Shown: positions 1 through 7,295 of the stretch, one piece after another
Numbering within the stretch: the stretch's first letter is position 1
How the letters are laid out: each line of letters begins with the position of its first letter
Source: WHSW01 sp963749365
Lineage (GTDB): Bacteria; Actinomycetota; Thermoleophilia; Solirubrobacterales; 70-9
Reading direction: 5' to 3'
Assembly: GCA_963749365.1 (NCBI GenBank)
Contig: CAVVME010000003.1
Coordinates: 744,001-808,000, forward strand
Length of the DNA stretch: 64,000 nt
Made by a program: the position numbers and the translations under genes
Notes under the pieces: model-generated
Databases searched by the model: none
What the model saw: the letters and a program-made list of their open reading frames with translations, nothing else
Told to the model about the DNA's origin: nothing

Positions 1-1038
1 GTAGCTGACCCGGATGTGGTCGGGGCCGCCGAGCGGGGTCCCGGCGCGAACGACGATCCCCTGCTCGGCCAGGCTCGCCACCAGCTCGCCCTCGTCGGCG
101 TCGCCGAGCGCAATCCAGGAGAAGTTGGCGTGCGAGTCGGGCGTTCGCAGGCCAAGCTCGCGAACGCCCTCCTGCACCCCCACGCGCTCGACGATCGTGC
201 GCTCGACCCTGCTCGCGACGTCGTCCTGGTGGCGGATCGCTTCGGCGGCGGCCGCCTGAGCGATCGCGTTGACGCTGAACGGCTGGCGGACGGCGTCGAC
301 GGCGGCGCGAAACGCCGGCGCGCAGAGCGCGTAGCCGACCCGCAGCCCGGCGAGCCCGTAGACCTTGGAGAAGGTGCGCAGTAGGACCAGGTTCGGGAAC
401 CGGCGCCGGAGGTCGACCGTCGCGTCGGGATCGTCGTCGAGCTGGAACTCGACGTAGGCCTCGTCGACGATCACGGTGACGTGGTCGGGGACCCGCTCGA
501 GCAGCTCCCCGATCCGCGCCGCCGGCAGGTGGGTGGCGGTCGGGTTGTTGGGGTTGCAGACGATCAGGATCTGGGTCGCGGCGGTGAGCTCGGCGACCAT
601 CGCGTCGAGATCGTGGGCGTCATCGCCGTCGAGCGGCACGCGGATCTCGCGCGCCCCCGAGAGCGGTGCCAGGTAGGGGTAAATCGAGAACGAGGGCCAG
701 GCGTAGACGAGCTCGGCGCCGGGCTCACAGAGGGCCAGGGCCGCCGCGAGCAAGATCTCGCAGGAGCCGTTCGCGACCGCGACCTGGGCCGGATCGGTCT
801 CGTGACGATCGGCGATCCGGCCCCGGAGCAGGGTCGCCGCCGGATCGGGGTAGCGGTTGCTCGCCCCGGCGGCGCGCGCGATCGCCTCCGCCACCTGCGG
901 ATGTGGCCCCCACGGCGACTCGTTCGAGGCGAGCTGGGCGATCCCGGACTCGACGATCGCCTCGGGCGCCTTGCCCGCGGGCACCCCGGCGGAGTAGCCC
1001 GGGATCGCGGCGAGCTTGTGCGCGAAGCTGACGCTCAT
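1..1038 (-). CDS. hisC: Histidinol-phosphate aminotransferase (3' end beyond window)
   Basis: PLP-dependent class I/II aminotransferase that converts imidazole-acetol phosphate to histidinol phosphate in histidine biosynthesis; cytosolic. The 346 visible codons include the substrate-binding ASNESPWGP segment near residue 38, the NPNNPT turn near 162-167, D192 and Y195 of the cofactor site, and the Schiff-base lysine K225 in RTFSKVYGLAGLRVGY. Only the last few C-terminal residues are missing because the gene runs off the left edge. The ATG at 1038 has no Shine-Dalgarno sequence but has CAGAAT seven bases upstream, as in other leaderless genes here. Related aromatic aminotransferases share the fold, so the histidine role is a family-based call with no his neighbours to confirm it. 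Confidence 0.9.
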   Translation of the reverse strand, partial: MSVSFAHKLAAIPGYSAGVPAGKAPEAIVESGIAQLASNESPWGPHPQVAEAIARAAGASNRYPDPAATLLRGRIADRHETDPAQVAVANGSCEILLAAALALCEPGAELVYAWPSFSIYPYLAPLSGAREIRVPLDGDDAHDLDAMVAELTAATQILIVCNPNNPTATHLPAARIGELLERVPDHVTVIVDEAYVEFQLDDDPDATVDLRRRFPNLVLLRTFSKVYGLAGLRVGYALCAPAFRAAVDAVRQPFSVNAIAQAAAAEAIRHQDDVASRVERTIVERVGVQEGVRELGLRTPDSHANFSWIALGDADEGELVASLAEQGIVVRAGTPLGGPDHIRVSY

Positions 1039-1045
1039 CGCGCCT

Positions 1046-1051
1046 ATTCTG
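1046..1051 (-). promoter_or_regulatory. Candidate -10 hexamer of leaderless hisC
   Basis: CAGAAT lies exactly seven bases before the hisC ATG. It is a C-for-T variant of the TAGNNT element seen before many other starts in this window. Confidence 0.35.
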
Positions 1052-1102
1052 CGGCGGCGCGTGCTCGCGCGTCGCCAGGCCGCGCCGGCGGCGACCCGGC
1101 TC

Positions 1103-1306
1103 TCAGCCCGCCAGCGCCGGGCGCTCGACCGGGGTCGGCGTCGAGCGGCCGAGCTCGTCGCACATCCACGCCCAGACCCAGATCGCCGACCGCGCCTCGA
1201 CGTCGAGTCCCTCGATCGCCTCGATCTCCTCCTCGATCCGCTCGAAGCCATAGCCGCGCTCCAGCATCCGCTGCACGCGTGGACGCGCCTCTTCGACCGT
1301 GGTCAC
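1103..1306 (-). CDS. Small hypothetical protein, 67 aa
   Basis: I do not recognise this protein. The GTG start at 1306 is preceded by a strong GAGGAG ribosome binding site five bases away, so it is very probably translated. The sequence is acidic and helical (VQRMLERGYGFERIEEEIEA) followed by a tryptophan-rich AIWVWAWMCDELGR segment and a proline-rich end. No signal peptide or clear membrane segment is visible. It sits alone between hisC and a small membrane protein, transcribed in the same direction. Function unknown; the spacing of hydrophobic and acidic residues suggests a small helical binding protein, which is only inference. Confidence 0.6.
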   Translation of the reverse strand: MTTVEEARPRVQRMLERGYGFERIEEEIEAIEGLDVEARSAIWVWAWMCDELGRSTPTPVERPALAG

Positions 1307-1437
1307 GATTTCTCCTCGGGGGGTTGCGGTCAGTCCGTGGTTCGGCCCACTCAGGGTACGCCTGCTCGCGCGGTGCCCTCGCACGAGAATCCCGCAAACT
1401 GCGGCATTCGTTCCTCTCGGCTGGCCGATTGTCCGAG

Positions 1438-1659
1438 CTACGGGGCCGAATCGTCGCGCCCCGGCCCCGCCCCGGGACCCGGGGCGCGCAGCATGACCAC
1501 GACACCGATCAGCGCAACCACGATCCCGACGCCGAGCAGCAGCCCCTGCTTCCACTGAAAGCCCGGGTTGCCGATCCCGAGTGGGTTGGCGAGCGCGGCG
1601 AGCAGCGCGGCGGCGATTCCGATGACGATCAGGAGCACTCCTATGCCTCTCGCGGACAC
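1438..1659 (-). CDS. Small two-helix membrane protein, 73 aa
   Basis: Two hydrophobic segments, roughly residues 5-27 (starting GIGVLLIVIGIAAALLAALA) and 38-60 (GLLLGVGIVVALIGVVVMLR), are separated by a short polar loop and followed by a proline/glycine-rich tail. This predicts an integral membrane hairpin. The GTG start at 1659 has TAGCCT six bases upstream, the leaderless signature of the window; an internal GTG at codon 8 would cut into the first helix. The chorismate mutase gene lies 21 bases upstream on the same strand. I do not recognise a family; the function is unknown. Confidence 0.6.
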   Translation of the reverse strand: MSARGIGVLLIVIGIAAALLAALANPLGIGNPGFQWKQGLLLGVGIVVALIGVVVMLRAPGPGAGPGRDDSAP

Positions 1660-1665
1660 GCAGGC

Positions 1666-1671
1666 AGGCTA
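1666..1671 (-). promoter_or_regulatory. Candidate -10 hexamer of the 73-aa membrane protein gene
   Basis: TAGCCT sits six bases before the GTG start and overlaps the end region of the chorismate mutase gene's downstream flank. No ribosome binding site is present, so a leaderless transcript is inferred. Confidence 0.35.
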
Positions 1672-1680
1672 CCCGGTCGC

Positions 1681-2058
1681 CTACTGGGCGGAATGCAGGT
1701 CGGCGCGCAGCTTCTGCGTCTCGCCGAGGTAGACGTGGGCGGGGGTGTGCGGGGCCGGGGCGTAGTAGTGGGCCAGCACCCTGATCACCCGCGGCATCGC
1801 GCCGGGCACGTCGATCTCGCGATTGCAGAGCAGCGGCACCCGGTCGAGGCCGAGCTCGCGCGCAGCGACGGCCGGGAACTCGGCGTCGAGGTCGGCGGTG
1901 CAGGTGAAGATGATGCTCACCAGGCGGTCAGCGTCGAGCCGGTTGCGCGCGGTCAGCTCGTCGAGCAGCTCGCGGGTCGCGGCGAGAATCGAGTCGGCGT
2001 CATTGCGATCGACCTGCACCGCGCCCCGCACGCCCCAGATGCGCTCGGCCTCGCTCAT
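1681..2058 (-). CDS. aroH: Monofunctional chorismate mutase, AroH class
   Basis: Converts chorismate to prephenate, the branch point to phenylalanine and tyrosine. The 125-residue protein matches the trimeric Bacillus AroH-type fold rather than the helical AroQ type: WGVRGAVQV at the N-terminus (active-site arginine), IIFTCTADLDAEFPAVAAR in the middle, a central PLLCNREIDVPG strand and the C-terminal HVYLGETQKLRADL segment carrying conserved tyrosine and arginine. The ATG overlaps the stop of the pseudouridine synthase gene by four bases (ATGA), so the two are translationally coupled. Length is typical for the family. Confidence 0.93.
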   Translation of the reverse strand: MSEAERIWGVRGAVQVDRNDADSILAATRELLDELTARNRLDADRLVSIIFTCTADLDAEFPAVAARELGLDRVPLLCNREIDVPGAMPRVIRVLAHYYAPAPHTPAHVYLGETQKLRADLHSAQ

Positions 2059-2750
2059 CGCGCGGCATCCTTCCAGAGCCGGCGCACCTCGGTCGCGCTC
2101 AACCGGCGCGACCTGCCCTCGCCCAGCTCCCCGAGCCGCAGCGGGCCGAACGCCGTCCGGCTCAGCGCCACGATCTCGTTGCCGACCGCCTCGGCCATCC
2201 GGCGCACCTGGCGGTTGCGACCCTCGCGGATCGTCAGCTCGATCACCCGGGGCGAGAGCCGGCGTACGCGCGCCGGCGCGGTCGGCCCGTCCTCGAGCTC
2301 GACGCCGGCGCGCAACCGGCGCAGCTCGGGGTCGCCGGGCGGGCGGCGCAGCCGGGCGCGATAGGTCCGCGGGACCTCGTAGCGAGGGTGGGTGAGCCGG
2401 TTGGCGAGCTCGCCGTCGTTGGTGAGCAGGATCAATCCGGTCGAATCGGCGTCGAGGCGTCCCACCGGGTACAGGCGAGCGCGCGACTCGATCAGGTCCG
2501 TGACCGCGCGCCGGCGTCCGGGCTCGCGCGCGGTCGAGACCACTCCGGCCGGCTTGTTGAGCATCCAGACCTCGCGCCGCTCAGGGCTCACCGGGCGCCC
2601 GTCGACGGTTACCCCGCTGCCCTCGTCGACGTCGCGGGCAGGGTCGATGACGACCTCGCCCGCGACCGCGACCCGCCGCGCCGCGATCATCTCCTCCGCC
2701 CGGCGGCGTGAGGCGACGCCGCAATGGGCGAGGTACTTGCCGAGGCGCAC
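2055..2750 (-). CDS. Pseudouridine synthase, RsuA/RluB family
   Basis: Isomerises a specific uridine in rRNA to pseudouridine. An N-terminal S4-type RNA-binding domain (MRLGKYLAHCGVASRRRAEE, about residues 1-60) precedes the catalytic domain, whose active-site aspartate is in the YPVGRLDADSTGLILLTNDG motif. A C-terminal EGRNRQVRRM motif is typical of the RsuA/RluB/RluE/RluF subfamily. The S4 domain and scpAB neighbourhood favour RluB-like, acting on 23S rRNA, a common arrangement in Gram-positive bacteria. The GTG at 2750 lies 19 bases after the scpB stop; no better start is visible. Confidence 0.9.
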   Translation of the reverse strand: MRLGKYLAHCGVASRRRAEEMIAARRVAVAGEVVIDPARDVDEGSGVTVDGRPVSPERREVWMLNKPAGVVSTAREPGRRRAVTDLIESRARLYPVGRLDADSTGLILLTNDGELANRLTHPRYEVPRTYRARLRRPPGDPELRRLRAGVELEDGPTAPARVRRLSPRVIELTIREGRNRQVRRMAEAVGNEIVALSRTAFGPLRLGELGEGRSRRLSATEVRRLWKDAAR

Positions 2751-2769
2751 GCCAGCCCCGGGGAGCCCG

Positions 2770-3333
2770 TCAGCTCGCGCGCTGCTCGCCGGCGCGCAGC
2801 AGGCGCTCGCGCAGCTCGGCCTCGTCCTCGGGCGAGGGGTCGAAGCGAGCCGGGTCGGGCAGCGAGTCGAGCCCGGAGAGCCCGAAGAGGCGCTCGAAGA
2901 GCGGCGTCGTCCGATGGATCACGGCGCCGAAGCGCGAGCGCCCGGACTCCTCGATCAGGCCCCGCTCGGTCAACGTCTGCACCGCCGACTCCGACGCGAC
3001 GCCGCGGATCCGGGCGATCTCCGGCCGCGAGACCGGTTGCAGATAGGCGATGATCGCCAGCGTCTCCGCCTGCGCCTGGGTCAGCGGCGGCGTCTTCGGC
3101 TTCGCCAGCAATCGCCGTGCGGCGGCCTCCGCGTCGGGATGGGCGGCGAGCGAGTGGCCGCCGGCGACCCGGCGCAGGACGACGCCGCGCTCGGCCAGCG
3201 AGCCTTCGAGCAGGTCGAGCGCCCGGTCGACCTCGGCCTCCGAGGCCTCGCAGGCCTCGGCGAGCTCAGCCGTGCCGACCGGCTCGGGCGAGAGGAAGAG
3301 CAGCGCCTCGACGATGCGCTCGAGCCCGCTCAT
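2770..3333 (-). CDS. scpB: Segregation and condensation protein B
   Basis: ScpB is a dimeric winged-helix subunit of the SMC condensin complex, which loads SMC on DNA and organises and segregates the chromosome. The 187-residue protein opens with SGLERIVEALLFLSPEPVG, has the typical LTQAQAETLAIIAYLQPVSR segment near residue 90, then RIRGVASESAVQTLTERGLI, all hallmarks of ScpB. It lies 52 bases downstream of scpA on the same strand, with its own GAGG ribosome binding site before the ATG. The pair plus the pseudouridine synthase is a conserved Gram-positive cluster. Confidence 0.94.
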   Translation of the reverse strand: MSGLERIVEALLFLSPEPVGTAELAEACEASEAEVDRALDLLEGSLAERGVVLRRVAGGHSLAAHPDAEAAARRLLAKPKTPPLTQAQAETLAIIAYLQPVSRPEIARIRGVASESAVQTLTERGLIEESGRSRFGAVIHRTTPLFERLFGLSGLDSLPDPARFDPSPEDEAELRERLLRAGEQRAS

Positions 3334-3385
3334 ATGTGCTGCCTCAACGGCGGCCGGGCTCGGCTTCGTCCTCTCGGACTCCGCC

Positions 3386-4105
3386 TCACGCCGCCTCGAT
3401 CGTGATCCGGCCGAAGGTGTCGGACTGGCTCCAGGTCGCCTCGCCGCGCTTGTGCATCTCGAGCAACGCGAACAGGGTGACCGCCTGGGTGAGCCGGTCC
3501 TGGTCGCCGAACGCCTCGTCGAAGTCGAGCGTGCTGCGGGTCGAAATCAGCTCGCGCAGGACGCGCAGCCGCTTCTCGAGCGAGACGGTCGGTCGGATGT
3601 GGCTCAGATCGGGTCGCGGCGGGCTGCGCAGCAGGTCGCCGATCGATGCGGCGAGCAGGTCGGGCTCGTAGGCGGGACGGGCGGCGTCGAGCGCGACCCG
3701 GCGCAGCTCGGGCGGCAGCGGAGCGGAGCGGTAGTGATAACGGCGACCGTCGGCGAACAGCTCGGCGAGGTGTGCGGCGGCATCGCGGTAGCGGCGGTAC
3801 TCGAGCATCCGGGCGAGCAGCTCGTCGGCGGCCTGCTCGGGCGCCAGCGCCAGCTCCGCCTCCTCGGGTGCCGGGAGCAGGAGGCGCGACTTGAGCTCGA
3901 GCAGCGAGGCGATCAGGACGAGGAACTCGGTCGCCGCCTCGAGCTCGAGCTCGCCCTGTTCCTCGACGTGCTCGAGATAGGCGATCACGATCTCGCCCAG
4001 CTCGACCTCGGCGAGCGCGATCTCCTCGCGCAGGACCACGGTCATCAGCAGGTCGAACGGCCCGGCGAAGACGTCGAGGTCGAGGTCGAGGTCGGCAGCG
4101 CTCAT
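3386..4105 (-). CDS. scpA: Segregation and condensation protein A (kleisin)
   Basis: Kleisin subunit that bridges SMC heads and binds ScpB. The start of the domain (DVFAGPFDLLMTVVLREE) contains the family signature GPFDLLL-like motif; the middle has the ATEFLVLIASLLELKSRLLL helix that contacts the SMC neck; the C-terminal winged helix ends VTLFALLEMHKRGEATWSQ. An upstream TTG at 4114 is in frame, but I chose the ATG at 4105 because TAGGCT lies eight bases before it, consistent with a leaderless start. Length 239 aa is normal. Confidence 0.93.
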   Translation of the reverse strand: MSAADLDLDLDVFAGPFDLLMTVVLREEIALAEVELGEIVIAYLEHVEEQGELELEAATEFLVLIASLLELKSRLLLPAPEEAELALAPEQAADELLARMLEYRRYRDAAAHLAELFADGRRYHYRSAPLPPELRRVALDAARPAYEPDLLAASIGDLLRSPPRPDLSHIRPTVSLEKRLRVLRELISTRSTLDFDEAFGDQDRLTQAVTLFALLEMHKRGEATWSQSDTFGRITIEAA

Positions 4106-4113
4106 CGCCGGCA

Positions 4114-4119
4114 AGCCTA
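4114..4119 (-). promoter_or_regulatory. Candidate -10 hexamer of leaderless scpA
   Basis: TAGGCT ends eight bases before the ATG at 4105. It overlaps the last codon and stop region of the cupin gene, so scpAB may be transcribed both from here and by read-through from trpS. Confidence 0.4.
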
Positions 4120-4530
4120 AAGAGGCGGCCCGACGACCTCGACCCCGTGGGTGCCGAGGAGCTCCTGGAAGCGCTGTGGGTCGGCGAAGGCCTCCTCGAG
4201 TCCTCCCGGCAGCAGCATGACCAGCACCCGGGCGGGCCGTTCGCTGATCCCGAGAAAGGTGTGCGGGATGCCTCGCGGCAGGTAGGCAAAGGCACCGGTC
4301 TCGGCCCGGAACCGCTCCTCGCCGCAGATGAAGTCGACGGTGCCGGAAAGGACGTAGAAGGCCTCGTCCTCCCTGCGATGGACGTGCAACGGCGCGCTGT
4401 GGCCGGGCGGGATCACGGTCTCGACCAGGCCCAGTGGGCCGCCGGTGGTGGCGGCCGTCGCGATCACCCCCGGCTCGCCCGCCCGGGGTTCGGCGAACAG
4501 CGGCCGTGGGCCCTCGGACACGTCGCTCAC
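4117..4530 (-). CDS. Single-domain cupin protein
   Basis: A 137-residue small beta-barrel protein. The metal-binding cupin motif 1 is clear (HVHRREDEAFYVLSGTVDF: two histidines and a glutamate), and motif 2 is recognisable in AYLPRGIPHTFLGI with its single histidine. Such proteins bind a divalent metal and may be dioxygenases, isomerases or ligand sensors; the sequence alone does not give the substrate. Its ATG overlaps the trpS stop by four bases, so it is cotranslated with trpS. That linkage does not by itself suggest a role in tryptophan metabolism. Confidence 0.8.
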   Translation of the reverse strand: MSDVSEGPRPLFAEPRAGEPGVIATAATTGGPLGLVETVIPPGHSAPLHVHRREDEAFYVLSGTVDFICGEERFRAETGAFAYLPRGIPHTFLGISERPARVLVMLLPGGLEEAFADPQRFQELLGTHGVEVVGPPL

Positions 4531-5528
4531 CCGCGACTCGGAGGCCCGATTCCCATCGCCTCGCGGACCTCGGCCAGCGTCGTCGAGGCGATCGCGCGCG
4601 CCTTCTCGGCGCCCGCCTCGAGCGCCGCCTCGAGCGCCGCCTCGTCCGGTCGCAGGGCCTGGTAGCGCTCGCGGACCGGGGCCAGGTACTCGACCACCTG
4701 ATCGGCTACCGCGCGCTTGAAGTCGCCGTAGCCCGTGTCGGCGAACTCGGCCTCGACCCGGCCGGGGTCGACGCCGCGGATCACGGCGAGGATCTCGATC
4801 AGGTTGGCGATCCCCTCCTTGCCCTCGCCCCGAGCGACCTCGCGCCCCGAGTCGGTGACCGCGCCGATCACCTTCTTGCGCGCGGTGTCGGGCTCGTCGA
4901 GGACGTAAAGCGTCCCCTGCTCGCTGCCGCCGGTGGTCGTCATCTTCGCCCCCGGGTCCTGGAGGTCCATGATCCGCGCCCCGACCTCGGGGATTCGGTG
5001 GCCGGGCTCGACCAGCAGCTCGCCGAAGCGCTCGTTGAAGCGCCGCGCGATCTCGCGCATCAGCTCGACGTGCTGGCGCTGATCCTCGCCGACCGGAACC
5101 TCCTCGGCCTTGTAGGCGAGCACGTCGGCGGCCTGGAGCACCGGGTAGAGGAACAGCGCCGCTGAGACCAGCTCGCGCTGCTTGGCCGACTTGTCCTTGA
5201 ACTGGTGCATCCGGTTGAGGTCGCCGTGCGCGGTGACGGCGGAGAGCAGCCAGCAGAGCTCGGTGTGCTCGCGGACGTCGGACTGGCGAAAGAGGATGCA
5301 GCGTTCCGGGTCGAGCCCGGCGGCGAGCAGGATCGCGGTCGTGTCGTGGACGCGCTCACGCAGCTCCGCCGGGTCGTAGGCGACCGAGATCGCGTGCAGG
5401 TCGACGATGCAGTAGATCGCCTCGCCGACGCCGGCCCGGTCCTGGCCCTCTACGTACTGGCGGATCGCGCCGATGTAGTTGCCGAGGTGCTTGCGCCCGG
5501 TCGGCTGGATGCCGCTGAAGATCCTCAC
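4527..5528 (-). CDS. trpS: Tryptophanyl-tRNA synthetase
   Basis: Class I synthetase that charges tRNA-Trp. The N-terminal MRIFSGIQPTGRKHLGNYIG holds the HIGH-equivalent HLGN at residues 14-17; the adenylate pocket segment VPVGEDQRQHVELMREIA near 145-162 is canonical. The KMSKS loop reads KMTTT (195-199), losing the second lysine, followed by GGSEQGTLYVLDEP. Length 333 is usual. The GTG at 5528 is preceded by TAGATT at eight bases, suggesting a leaderless message. It heads a run with the cupin and possibly scpAB. Confidence 0.94.
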   Translation of the reverse strand: MRIFSGIQPTGRKHLGNYIGAIRQYVEGQDRAGVGEAIYCIVDLHAISVAYDPAELRERVHDTTAILLAAGLDPERCILFRQSDVREHTELCWLLSAVTAHGDLNRMHQFKDKSAKQRELVSAALFLYPVLQAADVLAYKAEEVPVGEDQRQHVELMREIARRFNERFGELLVEPGHRIPEVGARIMDLQDPGAKMTTTGGSEQGTLYVLDEPDTARKKVIGAVTDSGREVARGEGKEGIANLIEILAVIRGVDPGRVEAEFADTGYGDFKRAVADQVVEYLAPVRERYQALRPDEAALEAALEAGAEKARAIASTTLAEVREAMGIGPPSRG

Positions 5529-5536
5529 CCGGCGGG

Positions 5537-5542
5537 AATCTA
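5537..5542 (-). promoter_or_regulatory. Candidate -10 hexamer of leaderless trpS
   Basis: TAGATT precedes the trpS GTG by eight bases with no ribosome binding site between. It overlaps the stop region of the MFS gene on the same strand. Confidence 0.4.
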
Positions 5543-7147
5543 GATGGTGCCCGGGACGGGGCTGGGCTCGAACTGCTCACTCGGCCGACCGCATTCGCCG
5601 GCCGTCGCGGCGGCACCCGGGCCGCGCTCCGGCGCGCGCTCGGCCGGCTGTCTCGGGTTGCGCACCAGGGCGAGGGCGATCGCGCCGCCGAGCAGCATCA
5701 GGCCGGCCCCGATCAGCATCCCGAGGTGAAAGGCCGACTCCGAGGAGGCGACGATCTCCGAGCCGAGGGCGGCCGCCTCCGGCCCGGAGACGCCGCTGAC
5801 GTCGCCGCCGGAGAGCGGCTGTGCCTTCGCGTCGTCGATCGCCGCCCTTGCCTGCGTGCCGGTCGCGCGGTCGCCGATCCGCTCGTCGAGCGAGCTCGCG
5901 AACTGCGCCGAGACGATCGCCCCGAGGGCGGCGATCGCGAGCACGCCGGCGACCCGCGAGACGGCGTTGTTGACCCCTGACGCCACCCCGACGTGGCGCT
6001 CCTCGACCGAGTCGAGCACGGTCGTGGTCAGCGGTGCCACGGTCATCGCCAGCCCGAGCCCGAAGAGCAGCATCGAGGGGAGCACGTCGGCGAGGTAGCT
6101 CGGATCGCTGTCCAGGCGCGCGAGCAGCGCCAGGCCGACGGCGGCGATGATCGGCCCGACACCCATCACCAGGCGCGGCCCGATCCGGCTTGCGAGGGCG
6201 CCAAAGCGCCCAGAGAGCACGAACATGACGATCGTGATCGGGGTCGTCGCGGCGCCCGCCTGAAAGGCGGTGAAGCCGGCGACCTGCTGCAGGAACAGGG
6301 TGATGAAGAACGAGCCCCCGATCAGCCCGGCGTAGACGCACAGCGTCGCCAGGTTGACGGCGCTGAAGTTGTGCGATCGAAACAGCTCCAGCGGCAGCAT
6401 CGGCGCCCGCGCCCGCGACTCCCACCAAACGAAGGCCGCGAACGAAAGCACCCCGAGCAGCAGCGGCGCCCAGACGAGCGGGTCGCCCCAGCCGTGGGCC
6501 GGCTGCTCGATCAGCGCGAAGACCGGCCCGGCGAGGCCGATCGCCGAGAGGCAGATGCCGACCCCGTCGATCCCCGGACAGGCCTCCGGGTCGCGGCTCT
6601 CGTCGACCGAACGCATGGTCAGCCACAGGGTCGCGGCGATCAACGGGATGTTGACCCAGAAGATCCAGCGCCAGTCGAGCTCGACCAGCAGCCCACCGCC
6701 GGCGGGCCCGGCGAGCGTCGAGATCCCGGCCCAGGCCGTCCACAGGCCGACTGCCCGGCCCCGCGCCTCGCCCTCGAAAGTGGCGGCGAGGATCGCCAGC
6801 GAGCCGGGGACGAGGAGTGCGCCGGCGATCCCCTGCAGCGCCCGGGCAGCGACCAGGGTCTCGTCGGTCGGCGCGATCGCGCAGAGGACCGAGGTGACCG
6901 CGAACCCCGAGAGGCCGATCACGAACATCCGCCGGCGCCCGTAGAGGTCGCCCAGCGACCCGCCGACGAGCAGCAGCGAGACCAGGGTCAGCATGTAGGC
7001 CTCGACCACCCACTGCTGCCCGGCCAGCCCGGTGTCCAGGTCGGCCTGGATCGCCGGCAGCGCGACGTTGACCACGGTCGAGTCGAGGAAGACGACGGTC
7101 GAGCCGAGGATCGTCGCGATCAAGGTCAGGCGCTGCGGCCGGGTCAC
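5540..7147 (-). CDS. MFS multidrug-type exporter, DHA2 (EmrB/QacA) family
   Basis: Proton-coupled efflux permease predicted to have 14 membrane segments, the number typical of DHA2. It begins RPQRLTLIATILGSTVVFLD followed by STVVNVALPAI, the family's N-terminal signature; motif A is GGSLGDLYGRRRMFV after TM2; TM5 has the antiporter motif C-like AGPAGGGLL. The C-terminal loop carries a long extracellular segment before the last helix. Substrate cannot be read from the sequence. An in-frame GTG at 7180 would add 11 residues; I prefer 7147 because CAGACT lies seven bases upstream and the protein then starts right at the conserved region. Divergent from the propeller/peptidase/sigma operon. Confidence 0.88.
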   Translation of the reverse strand: MTRPQRLTLIATILGSTVVFLDSTVVNVALPAIQADLDTGLAGQQWVVEAYMLTLVSLLLVGGSLGDLYGRRRMFVIGLSGFAVTSVLCAIAPTDETLVAARALQGIAGALLVPGSLAILAATFEGEARGRAVGLWTAWAGISTLAGPAGGGLLVELDWRWIFWVNIPLIAATLWLTMRSVDESRDPEACPGIDGVGICLSAIGLAGPVFALIEQPAHGWGDPLVWAPLLLGVLSFAAFVWWESRARAPMLPLELFRSHNFSAVNLATLCVYAGLIGGSFFITLFLQQVAGFTAFQAGAATTPITIVMFVLSGRFGALASRIGPRLVMGVGPIIAAVGLALLARLDSDPSYLADVLPSMLLFGLGLAMTVAPLTTTVLDSVEERHVGVASGVNNAVSRVAGVLAIAALGAIVSAQFASSLDERIGDRATGTQARAAIDDAKAQPLSGGDVSGVSGPEAAALGSEIVASSESAFHLGMLIGAGLMLLGGAIALALVRNPRQPAERAPERGPGAAATAGECGRPSEQFEPSPVPGTI

Positions 7148-7154
7148 CCGGCTG

Positions 7155-7160
7155 AGTCTG
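7155..7160 (-). promoter_or_regulatory. Candidate -10 hexamer of the MFS gene
   Basis: CAGACT lies seven bases before the GTG at 7147, the same element and spacing as before the DsbA-like gene at 60495. Confidence 0.3.
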
Positions 7161-7206
7161 GCAGGGCCCCCTCGATCCACCCGCGAGTTGACCCCCGTAT
7201 GCGGCG

Positions 7207-7221
7207 CGAACTCGAAGTTCG
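7207..7221. promoter_or_regulatory. 15-bp inverted repeat, candidate operator
   Basis: CGAACT-CGA-AGTTCG is a perfect 6+6 inverted repeat in the intergenic region between the MFS exporter and the divergent propeller/peptidase/sigma operon. The arm length and 3-base spacer suit a dimeric repressor. Just downstream, GGGAC (7232-7236) and CGTAT (7255-7259), 18 bases apart, resemble an ECF-type promoter; that match is weak. No adjacent gene encodes a TetR or MarR protein. Confidence 0.35.
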
Positions 7222-7295
7222 ACCGGCAGCTGGGACCTCCGCGGCGTCCGGGCCCGTATCAGCAGCAGTCGGACTCGACGAGCGAAGGGAGCGCG

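Noticed and set aside
481..2364. Long plus-strand open frame over hisC to the pseudouridine synthase
   Set aside because: It is arginine/proline-rich, has no recognisable domain and lies opposite clear genes; long antisense open frames are expected at this GC content.
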